Origin: Hsuehochloa calcarea
Taxonomy: Eukaryota > Streptophyta > Magnoliopsida > Poales > Poaceae
Direction of reading: 5' to 3'
DNA length: 64,000 nt
Assembly: GCA_036346395.1 (NCBI GenBank)
Contig: CM070615.1
Location: forward strand, 23,617,282-23,681,281
Below are positions 22,895-34,883 of the stretch, one piece after another. A program made the translations under genes and the position numbers. The notes beneath the pieces were generated by a model. That model ran no database searches and had not been told where the DNA came from. It saw only the letters and a program-made list of their open reading frames with translations. Position 1 is the first letter of the stretch. Each line of letters begins with the position of its first letter.

Positions 22895-23535
22895 GTGCTA
22901 GGATATTGAGGATGAATATGTTCTTACAGCTAACCTTGCAAGTAATGATGATGAACATGAGGCAAATAGGGATGGTGAGGAAATTTTAGGTGCCACTGCA
23001 ACGGAGAATTATAGAACTATAATTGTGCAGCGAGTATTGAGCACTCAAAGAGAGAAAGAGGAGATGCTACAATGTCATAATTTATTTCAGATGTTCTTCA
23101 TCGTTAAGAATTGCCATTTTCGTGTCATAATTGATGGCGAAAGCTGCAATAACTTGGTGAATTCAGTATTGGTCAAGAAGCTTGGCTAGACCACACGTGC
23201 GCATCCTCACCCATACCACATTCATTGGTTCAACAACAGCGGTAAGGTGAAGGTAACACAATCTGTGAGAGTGTATTTTTCCATTGGTTCCTATCATGAT
23301 GTTGCTGATTTCGACGTAGTACCTATGCAAGCCTGACTCTCTTTTACTAGGTCATCCATGTGAATTTGATACCGCTGCAACTCATCATGGTAGAAGTAAT
23401 AAATACTCTCTTATGCACAAAGGAAAGAAAATAACTTTACTATCTCTGACGCCTAATGAAATTGTGAATTGTGATAAAGAGCTAGCTGAAAATTAGAAGA
23501 AAAAACTTGAACATGAATCTGAAAATTAGCAAGTA
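22895..23535 (+). pseudogene. Element A gag end and protease region
   Basis: Translation in three frames gives EEILGATATENYRTIIVQRVL, FRVIIDGESCNNLVNS (protease active-site region, DGE where B has DGG) and HPHPYHIHWFNNSGKVKV. All are collinear with element B 31381-31000. Stops occur near 23188 (TAG), 23335 (TGA) and 23493-23527 (TAG), with frame changes, so no protease can be made. Confidence 0.7.
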
Positions 23536-24900
23536 GTGAAGAATATTTTCCCACCGAAGAAAGAGCGGTTGGCACCTAGTTCTAGGACCGAGGGAATTAA
23601 ATTAAAGGGTTGTGTTATGCTTGCAACCAAATCTGATCTTGCTGAAATTTTTCATCATGATATGCCATGCTATGCTTTGATATGTAAAGATGCTTTATTT
23701 TCACTTGATGATATATCTAGCTCTTTGCCGTCTGCTGTCACTAACCTTTTGCAGACATATGAGGATGTGTTTCTAGTTGAAATACCCCCAGGACTGCCAC
23801 CTATTAGAGGGATTGAACAACAAATTGATTTAATTCCAGGAGAGACTTTGCCAAACCATGCGGCGTATAGGACCAATCCAGAAGAGACAAAGGAAATTCA
23901 ACGACAAGTCCAAGACCTTTTTGACTGAGGGTACATACGGAAAAGCCTTAGTCCTTGTGCTGTTCCTGTTTTTTTGGTTCCTAAGAAAGACGGTAGTTGG
24001 CGTATGTGTGTTGACTGTAGAGCCATTAATAATATCACCATACGGTATCGTCATCTCATTCGTAGGTTAGACGATATGCTTGATGAGTTGAGTGATTCTA
24101 TTCTTTTCACGAAGATTGACTTGCGTAGCGGGTACCACTAGATTAGAATGAAATTGGGAGATGAATGGAAAACGGCATTTAAAACTAAGTTCGGATTATA
24201 TGAGTGGTTAGTGATGCCTTTTGGTTTGACTACTGCACCTAGCACTTTCATGCGTTTGATGAACGAAGTTTTGTGTGCTTTCATTGAAAAAATTGTGGTG
24301 GTTTATTTTGATGATATTCTTATCTATAGCAAGTCATATGAATAACACATGGATCATTTACATGCTGTTTTTAATGTTTTGAGAGATACACGTTTGTTTG
24401 GTAACCTTGAGAAGTGCAGCTTTTGCACGGATCGAGTCTCTTTTCTTGGCTATGTTGTCACTCCACAGGGCATCGAAGTTGATAAAGCCAAGATCGTCGC
24501 TATCCAGAGTTGGCCACCTCCTAAAACGGTCACACAAGTGCGGAGTTTTCCAAGGCTCGCTGGTTTCTATCGGCGTTTTGTTAGTGATTTCAGCACCCTC
24601 GCTGCACCGCTGAATGATCTTACAAAGAAGGGAGTTACTTTTACTTGGGCCACCATACAACAACAAGCTTTTGACGCTCTCAAATATAAGCTAACACACG
24701 CCCCTTTGCTTCAACTTTCCGATTTCAGCAAGACTTTTGAATTAGACTGTGACTCTAGTGGCATAGGTCTTGGTGGTGTGTTAATTCAAGAAGGAAAACA
24801 TGTTGCTTACTTTAGTGAAAAATTTAGTGGTCCTAGTTTGAACTATTCTACCTATGATAAAGAATTATATGCTCTAGTTCAAACTTTAGAAACATGGTAA
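23536..24900 (+). pseudogene. Element A reverse transcriptase and RNase H
   Basis: Three open pieces in series (23536-23928, 24148-24345, 24349-24900), all in one frame except 23929-24147, carry RT motifs. PPGLPPIRGIEQQIDLIPG leads in, then VPKKDGSWRMCVDCRAINN, DLRSGYH, WLVMPFGLTTAPSTFM and the catalytic VVYFDDILIYSK. RNase H starts at FELDCDSSGIGLGGVL. In-frame stops sit near 23926 (TGA), 24139 (TAG after GYH, probably from CAG), 24343 (TAA) and 24898 (TAA, probably from CAA). The core YFDD is intact. The enzyme would copy element RNA to DNA, but not from this copy. Confidence 0.85.
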
Positions 24901-25825
24901 CATTATTTATGGCCCAAAGAGTTTGTAATGCATTCTGATCATGAATCTTTGAAGCATATTCGATGTCAAACCAACTTTGAACATGAGACATGCTAAGTGG
25001 GTTAAGTTTATTGAGTCTTTTCCCTACATCATTAAATATAAAAAGGGCAAAGAAAATGTGATAGCTGATGCTTTGTGTAAGAGATATACCATGCTTTCAC
25101 AACTTGACTTCAAAATATTTGGATTAGAGACAATAAAGGAGCAATATATGCATGATGTTGATTTTAAAGATGTGTTGCTAAATTGTCAAGAGGGAAAGGG
25201 TTGGAATAAATTTGTGGTGCATGATGGGTTCATGTACCGTGCTAACAAGCTATGCATTCCAGCTAGCTTCGTTCGTCTTTTGTTGTTACAGGAGGCGCAT
25301 GGAGGAGGATTGACGGGCCACTTCGGTGTGAAGAAGACCGATGACATTCTGACCACCACTTTTATTGGCCAAAGATGAGGTATGACGTCGAACGCTTCAT
25401 TGCCCGCTGCACCACATGCCAAAAAGCTAAGTCACGATTTAATCCTCATGGTTTATACATGCCTCTTCCTGTTCCAAGCATATCCTTGGAAGATATTTCT
25501 ATGGACTTTGTTTTGGGGCTTCCTAGAACAAACAAGGCGAGGGATATTATTTTTGTTGTCCTGTATAGATTCTCTAAGATGGCTCATTTTATACCATGTT
25601 ATAAAAGTGACGATGGTACAAATGTTGCTGATTTGTTCTTTAAGTTAATTGTTCGCTTGCATGGTATTCCAAATACGATAGTTTCAGATCGTGATGCTAA
25701 ATTTCTTAGTTATTTTTGGAGAACCTTGTGGGGTAAGTTAGGGACTAAGCTGTTAGTTTCCACTACTTGTCATCCCCAAACCGATGGACAAACTAAGATT
25801 GTCAATACAACTTTTGTCCACTATG
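24901..25825 (+). pseudogene. Element A RNase H end and integrase N-terminal half
   Basis: After the stop at 24898, sequence continues as HYLWPKEFVMHSDHESLKH, then the RNase H end (KGKENVIADAL), a zinc-binding region and CTTCQKAKSRF near 25415. The integrase core starts ISMDFVLGLP and has VSDRDAKFLSYFW. The third catalytic position is GQTKIVN where element B has GQTEVVN, so the catalytic Glu of D,D-35-E is Lys. A stop (25376-25378) and frameshifts are present. Element C interrupts the core at 25826. Confidence 0.8.
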
Positions 25826-27220
25826 TGTAATATCCCGAATCGCAATTAGTAAGAATAGAAGGTCGAAGGAGTGAAAGACGATAATTAAATCAGAAAAATT
25901 AGTCTTCGGAGGGGAGATTTGTAAAACTTCGCCAACTTGAGCCGCGGGCTGCGACCCAGGCCGGCCCAAGAGGGAGGAGGCGGCCACTTAAAAGGGAGGT
26001 GCCCTCCCCAACCCTAGCCGCCGGCCTCCCCGCTCTCCATTGAGCCGCCGCCCCCCCTTCCACCTCCTCTCCCGGCGACTTCCATCCAGATTGGGCGCTT
26101 GATCTTCGTCATTCTACGGGTCTTCAAGGGTAACGAAAGTCCCGATTCGCTGTCCAGAATAGTGCAGTAGGTTGTGCGGCAGATTGAAGGCCTTTAGAGG
26201 CCGAATCTCAGGTCAACGTCTCCTATAGTTATGTTCCTGGTTTCGTTAGCTTTCTTTTGGCACCAAGATCACGAGATTCCACCCTGTGGTTTAGAAGTTA
26301 TGAATTTTTAACCGCACACTACTCTGTCTGTTAGAAATTTTGTGGACTGTCTGTTGATCGTCGGTTTTGTTCAAGTTAGGGCCAGATTCAGGGAGGCCAC
26401 CCAAATAGGTTTATGAAGATAATTTCTCCATGATTCCAGATTGATAAAGATCATCTCCATAGGATCAGTAGACTGAAAGTTACAGGCTTTTCTTTACGAC
26501 TGTTGTGAAATCTGGACAGGTTTCTGTCGGTGTCTTCTTGGGCAGTTTGGTCCTCTGTTTTGGCCGAATCAGGAGATCTCACCAACTAAAGTTTTGTAGC
26601 CTGGTTCGTTAGAAAAAGATGAGCACTGGTTTCAGGTCTTTAGGAGTTAAAAATAATTAATGGTGAATTTTATCGTACAACTGCCAGTAGAGTAGTAATC
26701 TGGTCTTTTTGGTGAAGTTGTCAAATTGAACCCTTGGATGCGTGGGTTGGTTAGAGAGTATGACAGGACGCGTGTAGATATGTCATACCTTGTTATTCTT
26801 ATCCCGTGTAAATGCTTGTGTAGGCGGTGAGGCGGTGGGTGGAAGGACACCTTCGTTGCTTCCTAGTACGTCACAGCACGGAAGGCAAGTACTGTTTGTG
26901 AATTTGTGTTGTTTTCAAGGGAATTCATGACGATGTGTTGAATTTATGATTGCTCTTGCGTTGTGCTCATGATGTGGATAAGTTTCAATATTTATGTTTC
27001 TTGTGATACATGATTCATTCCATTCATGCATGTTTCGTTTCCGTCCACGGGAGTGGAAATTTGATTAAGTCCCATCAATTCCAGAATGGGCATGTAAGAC
27101 CCACCATTCCAATGTAGGTAATGTTGGACACCCGTATGAAACGTTGTTCATATGGTATTTGAGGTCCCCGTACTTGGTTAAGTACGGGCTTAAGTGAACA
27201 CCGACGGGTGTGTCACAGAC
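25826..27220 (+). repeat. Element C 5' LTR, left part
   Basis: This matches 40487-41953 of the 3' LTR, except that a 63-bp stretch present at 40826-40888 is missing at the 26152/26153 junction. It ends with CAGAC, the target duplicated by element B. The LTR has a C-rich block (26030-26080) near its start and no coding region. Confidence 0.9.
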
Positions 27221-28179
27221 TGATGAAGACGAGGTGTCCGATCTTTCGATGAGATTGATAACTATCGATTTTGGTGGCGGTGACTCTCACGATCCGACTA
27301 CAACCGTACGACGACGCTTGCGCCTTAGCAATCGCCAACCAACTCCGGTGTTATTGACCTCACCGAGGCGTGATCAACTCCGAACACGGTTCAATCCTGC
27401 GAGCAATCGAAGAACTAGCAAGAATAAGACATAGGCAATTTGATATTGCGAATATGAAAGAAGCATAAATTGTATTGCGAATAGCAAAGATGGGATCCCG
27501 AAGCTGTCTTGACAGGTGGTCGTTCGACACAACTGAAGAACAGAGTTTGCACAATGGATAAACCTAAACTCAACGAAATCCGAGTTTAAGCGAGGGAGAC
27601 GGCGGCTCCTATATAGGGGAAACGACCAGCTAGGGTTACAAGGCCCGTGGGCCAAAGTGGAGGTGGCGCAGCACCCTTCGACTCGGACTCTGATACGGAT
27701 ACGGACTCTTTTGATAATTGCGGCCGACTCGGATAGAATTTGATGATGAGGTTGGATCCGTTAGAAAGTAGACTTGATAAGCTTTCCATGAAGTCCAGAA
27801 ACGCCCCAAACGGAGTCCGTATGAAGAAGTTACGCCCGTTTAAAGTTAGTCCTGACGCCGTAGTCCGAATCTGACTCGAGACCAGCCCACTCGAACTCTT
27901 GCTTGTCTTGGACCCAAAGTGACGTGATGAGCTCCATTATGCCTTCCATACATCTCCACGACTCCACATGCCTCTCCATGGTCCTTTCCCATATTCCTAA
28001 GCATAATTAAATCACTTGCATTAGGTAGCGGTCTATTCTCAGTAGTATATAATCCTAGGAACGAATTCACCTGATAATTAAGTTGGCGAGCACGAGCTCG
28101 GGTAAGAGGTCCTTGTACTGGTTGTGGTTGAGTTGTGTGTGTAGGCACGGTTATATCCATGATAGGGATGTCCTCATCA
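27221..28179 (-). repeat. Element B 3' LTR
   Basis: 959 bp, direct repeat of 33936-34883 with scattered one- to three-base indels (for example around 27345-27400 and 27490-27550). It includes the last part of pol (27846-28179). Confidence 0.9.
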
Positions 28180-29096
28180 TCCTCCCCTTCTTGCATTTGA
28201 GTCGTCCTCGACTCAAGCTCATCCTCTTCCCCCAAGTATGGCTTCAAATCTGCAATGTTAAATGTGGGACTAACCCCAAAATCTGCAGGCAGTTCAAGCT
28301 TGTATGCATTATCATTAATCTTTTCTAACACCTTGAAAGGACCATCAGCTCTTGGCATCAATTTTGATTTTCTCAATTCGGGAAACCTATCTTTTCTTAA
28401 ATGCAACCAAACAAGATCCCCTGGTTCAAAAGTTAAATGTTTCCTCCCCTGACTACCAGCAAGTTTATATCTAGCATTCATGCGCTCTATATTCTCTTTA
28501 GTTGTCTCATGTATTTTTAAAATCAATTCAGCACGCTGTTTAGCATCAGGGTTCAATTTCTCCGAAGATGGAATGATCATTAAATCAATAGGAGCACGAG
28601 GCATAAAACCATAAACAACTTCAAAAGGGCACATCTTTGCAGTAGAATGCAATGACCGATTATAAGAAAACTCAATATGAGGCAAGCATTCTTCCCACAA
28701 TTTTAAATTCTTTTTCAACACAGCCCTAAGCATGGTAGACAAAGTTCTATTCACAACCTCAGTTTGTCCATCAGTTTGGGGATGACAAGTAGTAGAAAAT
28801 AACAGCTTAGTCCCCAATTTAGCCCATAAAGTTCTCCAAAAATGGCTAAGGAATTTAGCATCACGATCTGAAACTATCGTATTAGGCACACCATGCAAGC
28901 GAATAACTTCACGAAAGAATAAATCAGCAATATTGGTAGCGTCATCGCTCTTATGACAAGGTATAAAATGGGCCATCTTAGAAAATCTATCAACAACCAC
29001 AAAAATGCTATCCCTCCCCTTCTTTGTCCTAGGCAATCCTAAAACAAAGTCAATCGAAATATCTTCCCACGGAATGCTAGGAACGGGTAAAGGCAT
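27846..29096 (-). pseudogene. Element B integrase core and C-terminus
   Basis: 416 codons. The integrase core has D,D-35-E residues in SIDFVLGLPRT, VSDRDAKFLSHFW and GQTEVVNRTL. Then come a YNRSLHSTAKMCPFEVVYG segment, the GPY/F-type region (PGDLVWLHLRKDRFPELRK, GPFKVLEKINDNAYKLEL), an acidic linker (EEDEL, EGEDDED) and GPLTRARARQLNYQV. The last 111 codons lie inside the 3' LTR. There is no chromodomain. The frame itself is open, but it is detached from upstream pol by a frameshift near 29100-29170. It would insert element cDNA into the genome, and in the CRM clade this C-terminus is linked to centromere targeting. Confidence 0.9.
28180..28193 (-). promoter_or_regulatory. Element B polypurine tract
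   Basis: The minus strand reads CAAGAAGGGGAGGA directly before the LTR start TGATGAGG. Element A has the same arrangement (CAAGAAGAGGAGGA before 43026). The tract lies within the pol coding sequence (acidic/QEGE region). Confidence 0.75.
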
Positions 29097-29174
29097 ATAT
29101 AAACCATGAGGATTAAGTCGTGACTTAGCTTTTTGACATGTAGTGCAATGAGCAACGTGGCGCCGACGTCCGCC

Positions 29175-29565
29175 TCATCTTTGGCCAAAAGAAATGATCG
29201 CAAGTATGTCCTCTGCTTTCTTCACACCAAAATGTCCCATTAACCCACCTCCATGTGCTTCAGTAAACAAAGCATTTAACGGAACTAGCGGAATGCACAA
29301 CTTGTTAGCTCTAAACACAAATCCATCATTAATGACAAATTTATTCCACATTTTCCCTTCTTTACAATTCAACAATATTTCGCAAAATCAAGATCGTGCA
29401 CATATTGCTCTTTAATAGTCTCTAATCCAAAATTTTGAAGTCAAGTTGTGATAACATGGCATATCTCCTAGACAAAGCATCAAGAATAACATTCTCCTTT
29501 CCTTCTTGTGTTTTATGACATAGGAAAAGACTCAATAAATTCAACCCACTTTGCATGTCTACGGT
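29175..29565 (-). pseudogene. Element B RNase H end and integrase zinc domain
   Basis: The open piece 29375-29175 contains FRANKLCIPLVPLN and EAHGGGLMGHFGVKKAEDIL, the H-x-H half of the integrase HHCC zinc domain. The CC half falls in another frame near 29135. The RNase H end lies between 29566 and 29376 and is shifted, with a gap relative to A (no continuous KGKEN-type stretch). Confidence 0.7.
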
Positions 29566-29928
29566 TCAATTTACCTTGACTTGAATATGCTTTAGAGATT
29601 CATGATCGTAATGTATAACAAATTCTTTAGGCCATAAATAATGTTGCCAAGTTTCTAAGGTTCGAATGAGGGCATATAACTCCTTATCATAAGTAGAATA
29701 GTTCAAACTAGGCCCACTCAATTTCTCACTGAAGTATGCTATAGGTTTGCCTTCTTGTAACAACACACCACCTAAACCAATTCCGCTTGCATCACATTCT
29801 AGCTCAAAAGTCTTATTGAAATCAGGGAGTTGGAGTAGAGGTGCATGTGTTAACTTATCTTTCAATGTGGTGAAGGCATTCTCCTGCGGTGCCCCAAACA
29901 AATGGCACGCCTTTCTTGGTAAGCTCAT
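29566..29928 (-). pseudogene. Element B RNase H
   Basis: 120 codons. FELECDASGIGLGGVLLQEG carries the first catalytic Asp, NYSTYDKELYALIRTLETWQ the Glu, and VIHYDHESLKH the next Asp. The CAA (Gln) that is a TAA stop in element A at 24898 is intact here. A frameshift at about 29860-29930 separates it from RT. Confidence 0.85.
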
Positions 29929-31381
29929 TCAATGGTGCGCGATAGTGCTGAAATCCTTCACAAAGCGGCAGAGAACCCAAAGAAGTCCTAAAGCTCCGCA
30001 CCTGCAGGACCGTGTTAGGAGTCGGCCAACTCTGTATTGCTTCAACCTTGGCTTGATCAACTTCAATTCCCTGTGGAGTAACAACATAGCCAAGAAACGC
30101 GACTCGATCGGTGCAAAAGGTGCACTTCTCAAGGTTACCAAATAGGCGTGCATCACGTAAAGCCTTAAAAACAGCACGTAAATGGTCCAGATGTTCTTCT
30201 AATGATTTGCTATATATCAGTATATCATCAAAATAAACCACCACAAATCTACCAATGAAAGCACGCAAAACCTCATTCATTAGTCTCATGAAAGTACTAG
30301 GAGCATTAGTTAAACCAAAAGGCATTACTAACCACTCATATAACCCGAACTTAGTTTTAAAAGCCGTTTTCCATTCATCACCTAATTTCATGCGGATTTG
30401 ATGATAACCACTACGCAAATCAACCTTGGAAAAGACAACAGAGCCACTCAATTCATCAAGCATATCATCTAACCTAGGAATAGGATGACGATACCTAATG
30501 GTGATATTATTAATTGCTCTACAATCCACACACATGCGCCATGATCCATCTTTCTTTGGTACCAAAATGACCGGGACAGCACAAGGGCTAAGAGATTCGC
30601 GCACATACCCTTTATCAAGCAACTCTTGAACTTGGCGCTGAATTTCTTTAGTTTCTTCTGGATTTGTCCTATATGGTGCTCGGTTGGGCAATGATGCACC
30701 GGGGATTAAATCGATTGGATGCTCAATCCCACGAAGCGGTGGCAGCCCCGGCGGGATGTCCTTTGGAAAGACATCTTTGTACTCCTGCAAAATGTTAGTG
30801 ACAGCAGGTGGCAAAGAAGAAGGTATATCCTCAAATGAAAACAATGCTTCTTTGCAAATTAATGCATAGCAAACATAATTACTAGCATCCAGTTGAGTCA
30901 TATCAGATTTGGTAGCAAGAAAACAAGCACCTTTCAATTTAATTTCTTTATTTTTGTTATGAACAGATTTAGGTTCTTTCTTTATATGTTGCTTAAGCTC
31001 TTTTGCTACAATCTGATTTTCGCTCTTAGTATTCTCCTTCTCTCTTCTAGCTCTAGCAAGGTCATCTTTAACAATTTGTTCAGGAGTCATAGGATGCAGC
31101 ACAATTTTCTTTCCCTTGAACATGAGAGAGTATTGATTATTCTTACCATGATGTATACAATCAGTATCGTATTGCCAAGGTCTTCCTAATAATAATGAAC
31201 AAGCTTGCATGGGAACAACGTCGCAATCAACATAATCATGGTATGAACCCATAGAAAAATGTATTCTCACCATCCGTGTTACTTTTAACTTACCATTGCT
31301 GTTGAACCATTGAATATGGTATGGGTGGGGATGAGGTTTAGTCGACAACGCAAGCTTCTCCACCATATCCATACTCGCCAA
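29855..31381 (-). pseudogene. Element B protease end and reverse transcriptase
   Basis: 508 codons. The first 70 residues are the protease C-terminal part (SLLLGRPWQYDTDC). A basic linker follows, then RT: PPGLPPLRGIEHPIDLIPG (about residue 210), VPKKDGSWRMCVDCRAINN, VDLRSGYHQIRMKLGDEW, WLVMPFGLTNAPSTFM and VVYFDDILIYSK with the catalytic YFDD. A final EKCTFCTDRVAFLGYVV region precedes a frameshift near 29990 (around FRTSLGSLPL). Upstream, the protease active site (IIVDGGSCNNL) is in a shifted frame at about 31395-31430. Confidence 0.9.
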
Positions 31382-31407
31382 ATTGTTGCAACTCCCACCA
31401 TCAACAA

Positions 31408-31947
31408 TTATGCGAATGGAACGTTCCTTGACAACGCCCTTGATTTGGAATAAATTATGGCGCGATTACGCTCGGCATGAGACACTTGAGCACTGAGTAC
31501 GCGTTGCACTATAATGCTCAAATACTTGTCGGCATCTTCGGCGTCAACATGTTCCTCCTCATGGTTAGATTTATCATCATGTCCTGCAGGGTCATTTGCA
31601 AGCATAGCATATGTTTCATCATCTAAATCACTAGCAGAGGAATACCCACCATCATCACGTATAATCAATACACGCTTGCTTGGACAGTCCCGCATCATGT
31701 GTCCATAGCCTTTGCAACGATGGCATTGAACGTCCCTCGTCAGATCCGTCGAAGCGACCGAAGAGGAAGTTTTTGCCGGAAGTTGTGGTGCTGTTTTGGG
31801 TGCTTCGAAAACTCTTGTCGCTGAATTTGATGTAGTAGGGCGCTGCTTGTTGTTGGCGGTTAATGGTGGGGCCGCCATAGTGGATGAGGAAAAGGTGTGC
31901 GCGTCCATGAATTTGTGCGACTGTAGAAGAGTTAGATCGCGTTCTCG
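31408..31947 (-). pseudogene. Element B gag C-terminal part with zinc knuckle
   Basis: Contains a serine/threonine-rich linker, the CCHC knuckle CHRCKGYGHMMRDC, then RDDGGYSSASDLDDETY and an acidic region with EDADKYLSIIVQRVL. It matches element A 19320-23040. Frameshifts on both sides (about 31940 and 31440) break the polyprotein. Confidence 0.85.
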
Positions 31948-32901
31948 TCAAGCGCCCTGCAATTCTCGTTCAGCTTTGCAAGCAAGATGAAACAATCTAG
32001 TCATGGAGTTATAATCTTTATAATCAAGAATGTCCTGAATTTCACGATTCAATCCTCCCAAAAACCTAGCCATTGATGCCTCCTCATTCTCAACTAACCC
32101 ACAACGCAACATACCAATTTGTAATTCCTGATAGTATTCTTCCACAGACTTTGCACCTTGTTGTAAGCGTTGTAATTTATTTAACAAATCACGAGCATAA
32201 TATGAGGGAACAAATCGATGACGCATAAGCAATTTTAAAGCCTCCCAAGTGTTAGGTATGTTATTGGGATGTTGACGGCAATGTTCTTTCCACCAAATAG
32301 AAGCAAAGTCGGTAAATTCACTAGTAGCAGCCCTAACTCGTCTATTATCGGGAAAATCATGACAAGCAAATTTTTGATCAACAGCTAGTTCCCAATCTAA
32401 ATAACTATCAGGGTCATATTTACCATTAAAAGAGGGCATATTGAATTTAACCTGAGCAAAAGCATCTTCGCGGTCACGTACCTCACGTCGTGGGGGTTCT
32501 CTTCGCATACCTTGTCGGTTAAAACGCAATTGGCGATGAGCTCGATCGTTGTTGTGGTTAGCTCTGCCATCTGCCTCGGAATCACCCACATATTCATCTT
32601 GTCCCTCTACCGTCACAGCAGGGGGAACAGTAGTCGAAGCTTGGACAATCTCCTCAAGGCGCGCCATAATATCTGCCAAAGAATTATTAGTGATACCTTG
32701 TGCTCTCTCCATCGCAGCGAGCGTTGCGTTTGTCTCAATCTGGGTGCTCTCTAGTTGAGCAAGTCGCTCATTTGTAACTCTGACGTCCTCCTCAAGGCCC
32801 TCCGTACGATGATTCATTTCGCGCGTGAAATGTTGTATGATTCCCTTCGTACGGGGACTGTGAGATCTATCTTGATCAGTAAACTCTCCAGAACCTGCCA
32901 T
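31948..32901 (-). pseudogene. Element B gag N-terminal part
   Basis: The most likely start is the ATG at 32901-32899 (MAGSGEFTDQD); the open frame extends 11 codons further upstream without support. Order: a coiled-coil region (residues 30-100, LEEDVRVTNERLAQLES), an acidic/arginine-rich stretch, then a retrotransposon Gag domain (FNMPSFNGKYDPDSYLDWE, WWKEHCRQ, SVEEYYQELQIGMLRCG). It ends at a frameshift after AERELQG. Gag would form the particle shell. About 318 residues. Confidence 0.85.
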
Positions 32902-33921
32902 TGTTAGCGAAAACACAAGAATATGTCCTAACAAGAACTAGGGGCGAAGTATGGTGGTTCAAAGTCGCTCGCACTCAAACCTTCTATCGAATTCTTACCA
33001 ATTCTTACCAAGCACACAGGGGCGATCGGCAACCAGTGGTGACAATATATCTTCGAAGATTGGATGGAGCGATTGCCAGGTAAAGCTCAGCCTGTACGGT
33101 GTAGAAAAGGTGTAGCTGGGAGGGCTCAAGTTTAGTAGCAAGGAGTAGCAATAATCAATTCGAAAATGCAAGCTGAAAAATCGCTCAACGCCGGTGGTGT
33201 CTGGGTCCTAGGCTAGACCGTACTAGAGACGCGAGCCTAGCACACAAACGAAGACACACCGTGGAGAAAGAAACTAGATGGCGTTGCACACGGAGTTCTG
33301 GAGCTCGGAAAAAGGCGCCGTCTTCACAGGGGACCTTAGAATCACGTGCAGAAGGGCTCTGTCAATTTTGAGCAAATTCTAAGAAACTTGATTTTCCTCG
33401 GTTTGCGGGCCCGTTTTGAGGCCCTAAACGACCTTTTTTGGGGTCGGAGCTGCCGCGTGTGTGCCTGGTGGCTTAATGCCGCGGCTCTTCTAGATGCGGC
33501 TGCCTGTTTTTTTTTCACACACGATGCGGCAGAACCCTACTCCAAAACCAACTCCGAGATCGTGTCCTACTCTGAGATCGTGTCCTACTCCGAAACCAAA
33601 CTAGGGCAAAGCCTCCCTAGAAATTGAGTCCTACTCCTTTTCTACCCTATGTGTAGTTCGGATCTAATCGAGCAGTGAGACAAAAACGTGAATGTAACTC
33701 AAACTCTAGAGGAACTAGACACTAAGACCAAAGAAAGAACACGACGATGCAACCGAAAGTTCAACAATGCAATGTACTGAAAAGAAAAATTGCGAGGCTA
33801 AGACTGGTTTGGACAGATTGATCTACTACTGCTAATAAATTTTTTTGTTTTTTGTGTACTCTGGGTAAGGAAAAGCAATCTAATCTATGGTAAACTGGAA
33901 ATTCTCACCGAGCAACCTTGA
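32902..33921 (-). other. Element B leader
   Basis: Untranslated leader between the primer site and gag. No coding motif. It has two adjacent AATTCTTACC copies (about 32991-33010) and a duplicated TCGTGTCCTACTC(C/T)GA block at 33560-33592. Confidence 0.6.
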
Positions 33922-33933
33922 GCTCTGATACCA
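33922..33933 (-). promoter_or_regulatory. Element B primer binding site
   Basis: The plus strand reads GCTCTGATACCA, a perfect reverse complement of the tRNA-iMet site TGGTATCAGAGC, two bases from the 5' LTR edge at 33936. Confidence 0.95.
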
Positions 33934-33935
33934 CT

Positions 33936-34883
33936 TGATGAAGACGAGGTGTCCGATCTTTCGATGAGATTGATAACTATCGATTTTGGTGGCGGTGACT
34001 CTCACGATCCGACTACAACCGTACGACGACGCTTGCGCCTTAGCAATCGCCAACCAACTCAAGTGTTATTGACTCGCCGAGGCGTGATCAACTCGAACAC
34101 GAAGTTCAATCCTCGCGAGCAATCGAAGAACTAGCAAGAATAAGACATAGGCAATCGATATTGCGAATATGAAAGAAGCATAAATTGTATTGCGAATAGC
34201 AAAGATGGGATCCTTTTCGTCTTGACGGTGGTCGCTCGACACAATCAAGAACGAGTTTGCACAATGGCTAAACCTAAACTCAACGAAATCCGAGTTTAAG
34301 CGAGGGAGACGGCGGCTCCTATATAGGGGAAACGACCAGCTAGGGTTACAAGGCCCGTGGGCCAAAGTGGAGGTGGCGCAGCACCCTTCGACTCGGACTC
34401 TGATACGGATACGGACTCTTTTGATAATTGCGGCGGCTCGGATAGAATTTGATGATGAGGTTGGATCCGTTATAAAGTAGACTTGATAAGCTTTCCATGA
34501 AGTCCAAACGCCCCAAACGGAGTCCGTATGAAGAAGTTACGCCCGCTTAAAGTTAGTCCCGGCGCCGTAGTCCGAATCGACTCGAACAGCCCACTCGAAC
34601 TCTTGCTTGTCTTGGACCCAAAGTGACGTGATGATCTCCATTATGCCTTCCATACATCTCCACGACTCCACATGCCTCTCCATGGTCCTTTCCCATATTC
34701 CTAAGCACAATTAAATCACTTGCATTAGGTAGCGGTCTATTCTCAGTAGTATATAATCCTAGGAACGAATTCACCTGATAATTAAGTTGGCGAGCACGAG
34801 CTCGGGTAAGAGGTCCTTGTACTGGTTGTGGTTGAGTTGTGTGTGTAGGCACGGTTATATCCATGGTAGGGATGTCCTCATCA
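33936..34883 (-). repeat. Element B 5' LTR
   Basis: 948 bp, direct repeat of 27221-28179. Inside, 34553-34864 (minus) repeats the pol C-terminal coding part as an LTR duplication; that frame is not an independent gene. CTATATAGGGG on the plus strand near 34319 (minus CCCCTATATAG) is a candidate TATA region. Confidence 0.9.

Larger units (their letters stand above)
27221..34883 (-). mobile_element. Element B: CRM-like Ty3/gypsy retrotransposon in element C's 5' LTR
   Basis: A complete 7.66-kb minus-strand element with TSD CAGAC (27216-27220 and 34884-34888). LTRs at 27221-28179 (3') and 33936-34883 (5') have TGATGA...TCATCA ends. It has a tRNA-iMet primer site, gag, protease, RT, RNase H, integrase and a C-terminus that extends into the 3' LTR. 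Termini, terminal overlap and the GPLTRARARQLNYQV motif in place of a chromodomain suggest the CRM clade, as in element A. The LTRs are similar but differ by many small indels. It is the youngest layer of this nest. Confidence 0.85.

Noticed and set aside
27210..27434. 74-codon frame DEDEVSDLSMRLITIDFGGG, repeated at 33949
   Set aside because: LTR sequence of element B read on the wrong strand; the two copies differ by frameshifting indels.
34553..34864. 103-codon minus frame with TRARARQL motif
   Set aside because: LTR copy of element B's pol end, as for element A.
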